Origin: Ilex aquifolium
Taxonomy: Eukaryota > Streptophyta > Magnoliopsida > Aquifoliales > Aquifoliaceae
DNA length: 64,000 nt
NCBI GenBank assembly: GCA_951799425.1
Contig: OX637393.1
Location: 20,749,744-20,813,743, forward strand
Direction: 5' to 3'
Each line of letters starts with the position of its first letter. Within the stretch, counting starts at the first letter, position 1. The notes under the pieces are model-generated. The model had not been told where the DNA came from. It did not search any database and worked only from the letters and a program-made list of their open reading frames with translations. Below are positions 44,897 through 54,699 of this stretch, one piece after another. The translations under genes and the position numbers were made by a program.

Positions 44897-47834
44897 TGTA
44901 AAACCCGGGAAAATTTGAACTTTTTCTGAAAAAGGGCAAAATGGTAATTCTCCACCCTTATGCGTATTTGAAATAATCATGTTCTAGACTTCGGATGAGG
45001 AAACGGAGTGCGCCATTGGATTCGCAACGCGAAATCTAGTAATCACTAGAAATTTCGTCGAATTCCGAGATAGTCGGATTTTTGCACGTCGTTCGAGGCG
45101 ACTGCTTGGCGAATGTAATTTTAAAGGTCCCCAATAATGGATTTTATAAAATTTCCTTATAATTGGATTAAAGTTCCAATAAAATTAATTTGGACTTAAT
45201 TCGGGACTTAATGAATCGTTTCGGGACGAAAAACGGACTCGAAAGTCGAAAATATGCGGTGCGATGTGGACCGCTCATTTGCGACTATAAATATCGGCAA
45301 ATATCTGATTTTTTAGCCAAAAAATCACTCAAAACCAGTGTGTTTACTGGTCTGGACGTTGGGGAGAAAAGAGAAGGAAAAAAATTCATCTCCAAGCTTC
45401 CCGCTCCGATTCCGGGAGTTCCGTCGGTCGGAATTCGTCGATTCAAAAGGCAAAGTTCATCTACGCGACGAGGGCTACGCGTGGGTACCAAAAACCACAA
45501 ATTTTACCGAAGGTGAACGGATGAGGGTATACGAAAATCAAGATTCGAGTTGTATTTTGTTGCTCGGATTCCGTTGAGCTAGAAGGGAGAAGTGATCACG
45601 TCGACGAAGGCTACGCGTGGGTACCAAAAACAACGAATTTCACCGAAGGTGAAATTTCGGGAGTTGGGAAAATCAAGCTTCGAGTTGGGTTTTCGGGTCT
45701 TGGGAGCTTCCTACGGGATTCTCACGCTACAAGAGGTAGGGGTTCTCCTACTTGGGTTGATTTCTTACCTAGAAATGCCTATGATAAATGGGCTGGATAT
45801 ATATATATATATGTATATCTATATATATTGACCTATGTATACATATATTTATATGTATATGGTTATGGAATAATGAAGATGGTGGGTAGGTTGTTAGAAA
45901 ATTACACTTGCCTATTGGTGGAATTTAGGTAAAATAATTTTATCCTAAATTGGTATGTAGAAATTGCCTATTGGAATTTCTTGAATTATGTGGAAATTGG
46001 GCATGATATGTATTACCATGTTGTTTGCCTTGAAGGTGTTCAACAAAATACCTAAATGAATTGAAATTGTTATATGATAAATAACATGTTATGCCTTATG
46101 TGGTAAATGAAAATCATATGTGTACGATATGATTTATGTTGAAATTGTGAATGTCAGATATATATTTTGATATATCAATTGTTGTGATGAAGCATGGATT
46201 TTATACGTTTATAATGTAAATTGTCATGGAATGGAATTGATTATGTTAATTTAGTCCATATGACATGCATTACATATGTGACATAATTTTATTGCAATGA
46301 TATATCGCATTGCATATGCACGGGGAATTCACATCATGAGTGGTGTGTGTGTGTGCATGGTTGTTGTTAATACCATATGTTGGAATGTGGTAGAGACAGT
46401 TCATATGGCATTCATTACATATGAACCTTGCATGAGAGAAGCAATGGGTCATTACATTGCATATGTACGGGAACATCACATACATGGACATTGTGTCATA
46501 ATGATGTTGTGCATGGGTGTTTGTACCACAAGCTATGTGGTATTATGAGAGTCTAATATGGAGATAAATTGCTCATTGGCATTCATGACATATTGGGCAT
46601 AAGGTGATGTCACATTCATGGAAAACTTGCATGAGTGTGGGGAGGTAGTTGCATATATCAATCATCATGCTTGGTGGTTGGTGGATGGGCTCGGGAAAGT
46701 TGGATTGATTATTCAACTGAGTCGCATGGTTGCATGAAAAAGAAGAAAAAGATTGGTTCGGGGTTAGCAAGAAGGGGCAAGACGACCTCTCGGGTGCAAG
46801 GCCCGGTGTTTCGGATACGCTCTTCCGTTGGTATAAGAGCCCATAAAGTGTGTTGGTGTACGCGGCACCGTTGGTGGAAAGAGTCCATAAATCCCGTGTC
46901 GGTTGGGTTCCGTTGGTGGAAGTCCATAAACGCCCACCCCAAAGAAAGACCCGGATATTTTCTTAAATTAGTTATTGGGTGAGTAATACCAATGGCAGGG
47001 GCTTGAGAAGTCCGGTTTTTATACTCATGGCATTGCATGGGGGAAAGGAGCCGGGAAGGGCTCGGGTTGAGTACATGAGTCTCATCTCATTTCATGGGGT
47101 TTAGGTAGCCCGGTTTAACATACATGACATTGACATGTAAAGGGAGTCAGAGTGGACTCGGGTTGAGTGCACATGGGTGGGTCTCACCTCATTCATGGCA
47201 TGACATTATAGCATTACATCATTTAATTGTATATTATTTGATGGAATAGTTACGGATTTATGGATGTTGCATATGAACATTTCATATGCATATAGGTTGA
47301 GGAGTAGCCTCTGTAGGAAATACTCTACTGGGCGTTGGCTCACCCTATACGGGAACACATTTCAGGTGGGAGAGATACACCGGTGGATGGCTCCATTTTG
47401 GACCCTCATGCTTGAAGAAAGCCGCATGTGGCTTTATTTAATGTTTTGTGTAATTACATGTTAGAAACTGTATTTTGGGGCATGTAATGCGTAAAATAAT
47501 TGTAATAGAACTTATAAAGACTATTGTTAGATTAGCCTTTCATGTTTTGATTTAAGTATGGTTAATTGGACCCAGTGTGGCCAATGTTTACTTATACATG
47601 GACCCGGTGCGGCCTTTGCTTTATATTTGACCTCGGATGGGTCTGGTAATTGTGTATTGCACAGGTTGGGTATTGGGTAGAGCTCCCCATACAAAGGAAA
47701 CTCTGCCCAAATTTCGTTAAATTATGGACCCCGGTAAATGGGGCATAACAGTGTGATATCGAGATACTAGGTATCTACAGGTATTCCACGGGTTGATGGG
47801 TAATCAACGAACCCCCGGATTTTGGGGTGTCACA
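44897..47834 (+). mobile_element. Solo LTR J, Tekay/Del chromovirus type
   Basis: 2938 bp from TGTAAAACCCGGG to GGGGTGTCACA, target duplication CTTTT at 44892-44896 and 47835-47839. Plus sense. Longer than I (2415) and N (about 2350). It contains a duplicated segment (about 45462-45530 and 45597-45665, sharing CTACGCGTGGGTACCAAAAA) and an AT repeat at about 45800-45835. Confidence 0.92.
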
Positions 47835-47862
47835 CTTTTATTGTTATATTTTTATTTTTCAT

Positions 47863-47889
47863 GTCGTTGTAGTATAGTGGTGAGTATTC
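47863..47889 (+). other. 27-nt match to the 5' end of plant tRNA-Asp(GUC)
   Basis: The stretch begins GTCGTTGTAGTATAGTGGTG and continues to ATTC, which is the 5' half of plant tRNA-Asp as I remember it: acceptor strand, D arm and the Pol III A box (TAGTATAGTGG). The homology stops before the anticodon stem. No B box (GGTTCGA) follows. It is therefore not a tRNA gene. The equivalent place in L (complement of about 53495-53525) reads GATATTGTAGTGTAGAAG, a weaker version. Confidence 0.6.
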
Positions 47890-47976
47890 ATGGTGCTTAA
47901 GGTAAATAAAGATGAGGTGGAGGCTTGATGATAGCTTGAAAGGTGAAGGAACCCAGAATTTAGCAAAACAAGGAAA

Positions 47977-48076
47977 AACCTACCTGTAGGTTTTAGCTAT
48001 TGGACTTGCACCTACCGATAGGTTTTGCTTACTGGAGTGAAACCTACCGGTAGGTTTTCATAGACCTACCGATAAC
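47977..48076 (+). promoter_or_regulatory. Internal palindrome array of element H
   Basis: Four sites of the type ACCTACCGGTAGGT, some degenerate, upstream of the env-like ORF. The same palindrome is arrayed in the H LTR (42461-42541). No clear TATA box was seen after this one. Confidence 0.5.
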
Positions 48077-48220
48077 TTTTGCTGAAACACGCCAATTTCT
48101 GCATCTCAAGCTCTGCAACTTTGGGGGTCCCACCATTGGGTCTCCCACTTGTTCCCTAACACTCCCTACACACAGACATCACCTCTTTCATTTTTTTCAT
48201 TGCATGAATCCTTATTCATT

Positions 48221-48250
48221 GAGGACAATGCTTAGTTCAAGTTGGGGGGG
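48221..48250 (+). other. Central polypurine-like tract of element H
   Basis: GAGGACAATG, then CAAGTTGGGGGGG, as in A, B, C and L. Confidence 0.5.
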
Positions 48251-48706
48251 TGAAGTACACCATTTACATGTTCCACCACTTTTTGTACATAATAATCGAA
48301 AAAAAAATTGAAAAATTTGGACATTTTTTGTGGAAAATATCCAATATTGAACTATATTCCCCTACCCTAATTGTTATGAGATTTGTGATTACTTTATCTT
48401 CATTTTGAACTTTGAATACGTGAGCACATTATAGAAGTTTATCCTATAGCCAAGAGTATCACATACTTGTTTTCTTTTGAACTCAACCATAAGTGCACCA
48501 TGAACTTGTAATTTTGGCAATTTACGGATTGAATTCACATTTAGTACTTGACATGAATAGTGGAGATGAGTAAGAACCCATGTGAGCTTTAATGCGAATC
48601 CTTGTTTGGAGGGAACTTACATTTACTCAAGGAACAATTTTTCAAATTCCAAATTTGTTCAATAATCTCATTATGCTTGTTTTGGTTAGGTGCATTTGGG
48701 TAGTTA

Positions 48707-49849
48707 ATGGGTTCTGCCAGCCGCAAACGAAGTGGAGAGGGATCGAGTGTGGACCTTGAGAAGCAGAGAAAGAAGGCCAAGAGGGATGCTCGCCGCCAAT
48801 TGATTGACGGTAAGAATGTGACTTGTGAACGTTCTTTGGATAGGCCTTCCCTTTCCCCCACTCATCCTGCTGTGAGAATCGTTGAGGGGCATGGGATGCA
48901 ATTTTGGTTTAGGGAGGTTGTGGGATATAATTTGGCCTTGGTGAGGGAGTTTTACCGGTCATTGAATTTCATTGAGAATGATGATGAGGGAGTGCTGAGG
49001 GCAAATGTTAGGGGTAAGATTATTGTGGTGACTCCTGCTGTCATAGCCACATGCCTTGGGGATTACCAGAGACCCCCAGCCACACCACCTGTTTATCCTC
49101 GCAGAATGGGTAAGCAGAAAACTAAAGAGGAGCTTGTCGAGCTGATGTATGAGGATCCTGCTACGTTCAGGGGAACCTTTCAGAGTGGGGGGTTGAAGCA
49201 TGTATATGGGATTCTTAACAAACTCCTTCACTATAATCTTTACCCAAAGTTTGCTGAGAAGAAACCGAATGTGGAGAAGTTGAACCTTCTAGATACATTT
49301 GTGTCGGGCATACCAATGGATTTTGCCCTTATCATTTGGGATGTGATGAAGGACTTTGCCACCACTGAGAAGCCGATGGCCAATCTACCATACGGAAGCT
49401 TGGTCACCCGACTTTGTGACCATGCTAAGGTCAAGGGCTATGGACTAGAGAAATTGACCCCTCCGGAGTTTGGAGCTATCGGCAGGGCCAGCAGTCAGAA
49501 AAGGAAGGCCATGAGCCGTGGGGATCGGGCTCAGTCTGACTCTGAAGAGGATGTTGCACCTGCTGTGCCAACTATGCCATTCAAGCCTGTTGTGAAACGC
49601 TCAACCCATCAGAGACTGAGTGCTCTGGAAAAGACAACGCAGGAAATCAAGACCTCAGTGCAGGAAATGGCAACAATGTTAAAGGAGATGTATGTGCACA
49701 CATTTCCTGGGAAAGCCGTCCCAGAAGTTCCGCCTGCTCCTTCAACCTCCAGAATGGATGTGGAGGAGGAAGATTCTGAGGCTGAAGAGGATGAAGAAGA
49801 TGAGGGGGGGGATGAGTCTGAGGGGGATGATGAGAGTGATGGAGAGTAG
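48707..49849 (+). CDS. Element H env-like ORF, open, nuclear-protein-like ends
   Basis: 380 residues. The N-terminus is basic (SRKRSGEG, then EKQRKKAKRDARR near residues 19-31), like a bipartite nuclear signal. The core has LVREFYRSLNFIEND, VRGKIIVVTP and DFALIIWDVMKDF, aligning in order with the env-like ORFs of A, B and C. A predicted coiled coil follows (LSALEKTTQEIKTSVQEMATMLKEM). The last 30 residues are almost all acidic or serine. No signal peptide or membrane segment is seen. The frame looks whole. It fits a DNA- or chromatin-associated protein better than an envelope. Confidence 0.7.
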   Translation: MGSASRKRSGEGSSVDLEKQRKKAKRDARRQLIDGKNVTCERSLDRPSLSPTHPAVRIVEGHGMQFWFREVVGYNLALVREFYRSLNFIENDDEGVLRANVRGKIIVVTPAVIATCLGDYQRPPATPPVYPRRMGKQKTKEELVELMYEDPATFRGTFQSGGLKHVYGILNKLLHYNLYPKFAEKKPNVEKLNLLDTFVSGIPMDFALIIWDVMKDFATTEKPMANLPYGSLVTRLCDHAKVKGYGLEKLTPPEFGAIGRASSQKRKAMSRGDRAQSDSEEDVAPAVPTMPFKPVVKRSTHQRLSALEKTTQEIKTSVQEMATMLKEMYVHTFPGKAVPEVPPAPSTSRMDVEEEDSEAEEDEEDEGGDESEGDDESDGE

Positions 49850-50140
49850 TTGTTATTTGGAATTTTTTGTGTTTTGTTTCTTTTTGTTTAAGGATTAGGT
49901 GAAGTTGGGGAGGGGAGATTAGGTTTGTCTTTTGATTGTTCATCTCAATGTCCTACTCCGTTTTGTACTCCAACTGTTATCACAATTTATGAAACCACAG
50001 TTTTTCCTTTTGCTCATGGTTTATGTTGATAATTGCATTTTGATTTTTACTTTTCTTTTGATGAGATGGTTGTTTAAATTGATTGATTGTGTGACTATTG
50101 GTTGTTTTGGTTGTGCTGGGAAATGAACAGTTTGCTAAGG

Positions 50141-50167
50141 GACTAGCAAAACTTAAGTTGGGGGGTG
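50141..50167 (+). other. Polypurine tract of element H
   Basis: GACTAGCAA (50141-50149), then CTTAAGTTGGGGGGTG, the signature that in A, B and C directly precedes the 3' LTR. Confidence 0.7.
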
Positions 50168-50172
50168 CAAAA

Positions 50173-52024
50173 TGATTGTCACAAAAACGATATCTTTCCT
50201 AACCCCTAATTACTATCCCTCAATGTATGCAATGTATGGACGGGGGAGAAGAATTTCTTCCCCTAGGGATAGTGTCAAAAGGAAGGGCAATGAGGAAAGG
50301 GAAATGGGAAGATGTAAGTATAGGATATGTGTGCACAAAAATGCTCCCCAATCGCAAGGAGACTTTCGTGTGTCGTGAGTTACTTGGAAGAGTATTCCAA
50401 GGTCGTATCCACAGGGAAGGTAGTGAATCAAGGTTGAAATGATTTGGTAAAACACGAAAATGTAAAATCTTTAGTCTTGAAAGTTGATTGGTGAATTTTA
50501 TGCTAATGAAAATGTAATGATAATATAAATGTTGGCAATTCCAAAAGATCACTCCAATGGGTATACCACCTCAACTCAAATCACTCCTCCTATTGAGCAT
50601 GAATGAACGCTTGAATCACGGAAAGCCGAGGATGGCATCGATGAGTATCTAAGCATGAATCGTGACTAAGCCTACGGTTTATCAAAGACTCATCGACACA
50701 TCCATCTTCTATCCGGTCAAAACGAGCCATTTGACTCTAAAGGGAAAGAGGAGAAATAGTTGAAATGGTATCCCCAAGGGAGATCCCTCTTGGTCTTGCC
50801 AACTAGAGGATTTAGCTACTCATACTTGGAATGGAAATAACTATGTAATGGAAGAGCATTCAAATCTATGAACTTCTAAGGTGGCTAAATATCAGAATTT
50901 ATGAGCTAAAAGAACATGTATTTAAACCCATTGCATAGTTATGAAAGATGAAATACTTGGAGCATTAATGGTGAAGCATTAAATGAACATTGAACTAACA
51001 AAACATGAAGGAAAAACAACATTCATGGCATTCAATGAACTACTAAGAGTCTTACTCAAGATTACAAGACAATGCAGTAGAAGAATATGCAAAAATCACA
51101 ACTTTCTCTCTCTAGAAACTACTGTTCATCTCCTTCTCCGCCCAGACTTTCTCTCTCTAAAAACCTATTACAAAATATATGCTCTGTAATCTCCCTGGCT
51201 TCCTGGTCATCCCCCTCCTTGGAGAACATTTCTTTCTCCAAAACGTGCCTGGGCATCCCCTGAAGCTTCAGCAGCAGAGCCTAGTCTGCAGGCTTGGACC
51301 AGGAAGATGCAGCAACTCCCTGCACCCCAACTTGCCTTCTTGGTGTAATTTCCTTTGCTATGGAGAAAAGCCCCTTTTTCCCTTCACTCCCCATTCTGGA
51401 GAAGAGGGAGTCTCCCATCTGTTTTTGTCTCAGAGGAGTGCAGCAGCCAGGGACAGACAGGAAGTGGCAGAGCATGTCTGCCTACCCAGCTCATCCCATC
51501 CTCTCTCTCTTCATTCAATGCTTTAAATCCACAAGTCTAGAAGGGAGTGTGAGTCCTGATGAATAGAAAGGTGGGCGTATCAGAGAGAAGCATGGAGGGG
51601 TCCACAAGACAGCTGAGCAGATCTGCAGAGTTTGGGCACTTCAGGGAATCAGTACCGGTACTGGGTACCGGTACCATTTGGTACCGGTACCGAGTACCGG
51701 TACTGCGATTCCAGTAGGTTTTGGGTACCGGTACTGGGTACCGGTACCATTTGGTACCGGTACCGAGTACCGGTACTGTTCTGCATCCTTTTCTGAATTT
51801 CTTGATTTCTTGCTCCCGATCTATCCTCGAACTATCATTCCCACTCCTTTCATCCCAAGTGGTATGGGAGGGTCTTTAAAGGCCATATTTAGCTTCATTC
51901 AACTACAAGAACAACAACTTGATGTTAGGACTTCAAGTGGCATAACGTACATAATTTAAAGCTCTAAAGTAAGTGAAATGAGTTGATTAGCATCTTAAAG
52001 ATATGCAAAGTTGTGTGCTAATCA
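50173..52024 (-). mobile_element. LTR K at the junction of elements H and L
   Basis: 1852 bp, plus strand TGATTGTCAC to GTGCTAATCA. Minus sense from homology to D, L and G, about three-quarters identical to L in parts I compared. The flanking pentamers differ (CAAAA, GCATG), so no target duplication. It carries eight GTACCGGTAC palindromes in two mirrored groups (51651-51778). Confidence 0.8.
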
Positions 52025-53582
52025 GCATGCTCTCCATATGTATATGTGAGATGGAATCTTGTGCACAAAACAAAGTATGCTCACATATAATCCAAAAATG
52101 AAGTATGCATAAAAATGAAACAACCTTGGCATAATCTCATGAAAGGAATGCTAGGGCATTAGATAGCAAAATCAACTTCTCTTGTTCTTTTAAACGTATG
52201 CATCCCCCATGCTTATCTAGATCTTTTAGGACTTTCATGGGTTGTAATGAGGCCTTGGGGAGATGTTGTGGTAAGGGAAACGAAGGATATAGGATAACAA
52301 AGAGGGTTGTTCCGAGTGAATGACCTTAATCTTAGAAAAACACTTCCCTTTTATGGGATTTTGATTTTCACACCATCACCACACCCTTTGTTTCTTTTCT
52401 TTCTTTTCCTTTACATTTTTCCCTTTTCTTTTTCTTATTCTTTTTCTCCTTTTTCACTCCCTTTCTCTCATTTTCTTGGATTTTCATTCTTTTTCCATTG
52501 AACTCTTTTGAGTTTCAACATCTTTCATCCCTTTTGTTTTTTCCACACCATACTTCCTTCGCTTTAACGATCACTCAAATTTAGCTCTAGGAACAACCAA
52601 GGTAAGGTAAGTATTTATCATTTTGCATTGGCTTGGTCAAATATATGGCATAGAAACGAATTCAAGTAAGGCTCAATCATGGCACTAAGGATAAATTTTT
52701 TCAAGAAAAAGGCTAAGGCTCAAAGCATTCAAAAATGGCCTAAGATCATCTCTAGATAGGCATAGGGGAGCATTGTACATATCAAGACAAAGTCAATTAA
52801 CTACCCAAATGCACCTAACCAAAGCAAGCAAAATGAGATTATTGAACAAATGTGGAGTTTGAAAAATTGTTCCTTGAGTAATTGTAAGTTCCCTCAAACA
52901 AGGATTGGCACTAAATCTCACATGGGTTCTTACTCATCTCCACTATTCATGTCAAGCACTAAAATGTGAACTCAATCCGTAAATTGCCAAAATTACAAGT
53001 TCATGGTGCACAATGGTTGAGTTTGAAAGAAAACACATATGTGATACTCAAGCATAGGATAAACTTCTATAATGTGCTCATGTATTCAAAGTTCAAAATG
53101 AAGATCAAGCAATTCACAAATCCCATAACAATTAGGATAAAGGAATATAGTTCAATATTGACTATTTTTCACAAAAATTGTCCAAAATTTTTCAAAATTT
53201 TCACATTTCCAACTTATTCTATACACAAAGTGGTGGAACATGTGAATGGTGCACCTCACCCCCCAACTTAAACCATGCATTGTCCTCAATGCACAAGGAA
53301 TCATGCAAATGAGAAAAAACGAAAGTAAATTGGGAAATGAGATACCTTTTTTTTTTTTTTTCTATGTACATTAATAAAACACAAAAAGCTTGTTTACACC
53401 CCCCAACTTAGACTAAAACATGATATTGAATGAGTTTGTCTATGATGATGCTCAAAATGAAATGAGTCCAAATTAGGGCGAGGTAAACAACTTCTACACT
53501 ACAATATCAAGAAAAGAAAAATATAACAGTTAAAAGAAATCTAACTACTATATACATCGAAACAAAGCAAAAAGGGCTCATA

Positions 53583-54569
53583 TCAATCCGGCTTCAATTC
53601 GGATATGACCTTGCGCCCATGAATTTTTTTGATTTTAAAATTTTTGTGTTGTATAAATGCCCTTTCTATCCAATCTATCCAACCATACAAGGGATAATAA
53701 TTCAAAAATCTCAACCGAACCAAGATGTATGCGAGTTTATGCAATGCAACAAATGGAATATGCAATTTCTCATTAAGAACACTTGACTCCATTTCAATGC
53801 CCTCCCCAAGTTGAGAAATGTGAATCTCAACACCACTCAAAGATGGCAAAATGATCTTGGGCTCATTAGCCTCATGTGAGATAATAACTTCATTAAATGT
53901 TTCACAATCTAGAGTGGTGGGAGATTCAACATCAATATGCATTTCAATGGGGGGATCATTCTCAATACATTGACTATGCTCAAGGTGTTGTTCTTCATGC
54001 ATAACAATTATAGCATTAGTCAATGTATCAAGTTGTTGAGTTATTTGGGCATTGAATTCCATTTGGCTTTGCATAAACTCGCCTAATTGGGCATTGAATT
54101 CCAATTGGCATTGCATAAACTCGCAAAAAGTATTTTCCAATGCTTGTTCGGTTAAGTCCTCATACGTTGGATAATGGCAAAATTCATTTGGTGGTGTGAG
54201 ATTGGATGGAAAATTATACGGTTCATTCTCCCAACCATAACTCGGATAACTCGGTGAAACATAATGGTTGGGGTAAAAGTTTTCGCATGCAAAGTCTTGA
54301 ACCGGATAATTTCTTGGGCATTCATTAGTGAGGTGTTCATACTCACCACAAATTTCGCAAACGTTTTCAAAATAAAGGGCATTTATTGGGCACTCACTAG
54401 TGAAGTGCCCATACTCACCACAAATCTCGCAAACGTTTTCAAAATAAGAGGCCATTCTTGGGCACTCACTAGTAACATGCCCATACTCATCACAAATCTC
54501 ACACACATTTTGAAAACTTTGGGCATTATATACATTTTCATGAAAATTATAAGACATAAAACAAAACAC
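53583..54569 (-). CDS. Element L nucleocapsid-like ORF with three zinc knuckles
   Basis: 328 residues, homologous to H 44012-44851. Three CCHC knuckles in tandem: CEICDEYGHVTSEC, CEICGEYGHFTSEC and CEICGEYEHLTNEC, each in a unit of about 24 residues beginning FENV or FQNV. It then has SYGWENEPYNF and a duplicated FMQ helix stretch (FMQCQLEFNAQ, FMQSQMEFNAQ). H has a single knuckle and a single helix stretch, so both modules were duplicated in L. The frame looks whole. Confidence 0.65.
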   Translation of the reverse strand: MFCFMSYNFHENVYNAQSFQNVCEICDEYGHVTSECPRMASYFENVCEICGEYGHFTSECPINALYFENVCEICGEYEHLTNECPRNYPVQDFACENFYPNHYVSPSYPSYGWENEPYNFPSNLTPPNEFCHYPTYEDLTEQALENTFCEFMQCQLEFNAQLGEFMQSQMEFNAQITQQLDTLTNAIIVMHEEQHLEHSQCIENDPPIEMHIDVESPTTLDCETFNEVIISHEANEPKIILPSLSGVEIHISQLGEGIEMESSVLNEKLHIPFVALHKLAYILVRLRFLNYYPLYGWIDWIERAFIQHKNFKIKKIHGRKVISELKPD

Positions 54570-54678
54570 AAACTAAAACAAAATATTTACAAAAGAAACG
54601 ACATACCTTGGCCCGTGATGAAAATCACGAGACTTACCATGCCGCCCAAAATCACCCTTTGAACTCAACGCTTTACCT

Positions 54679-54696
54679 TCCCCGGCAACGGCGCCA
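54679..54696 (-). other. Primer binding site of element L (tRNA-Asp)
   Basis: On the minus strand TGGCGCCGTTGCCGGGGA, an exact match to the expected tRNA-Asp complement. Confidence 0.9.
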
Positions 54697-54699
54697 AAA

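Larger units (their letters stand above)
39584..50172 (+). mobile_element. Element H: pol-less Athila derivative with nucleocapsid-like and env-like ORFs
   Basis: 5' LTR 39584-43875 (with solo LTR I inside), tRNA-Asp primer site 43884-43901, nucleocapsid-like ORF 44012-44851, solo LTR J, a tRNA-Asp 5'-half match, palindrome array, central purine tract, env-like ORF 48707-49849, GACTAGCAA and a G-rich tract (50141-50167). No capsid, protease, RT or integrase seen. No matching 3' LTR follows; LTR K of another family and orientation lies there instead. Confidence 0.8.

Noticed and set aside
47863-47960. tRNA-derived SINE or tRNA-Asp gene
   Set aside because: Only the 5' half is present, with no anticodon stem, no B box and no poly(A) tail or duplicated flanks of its own.
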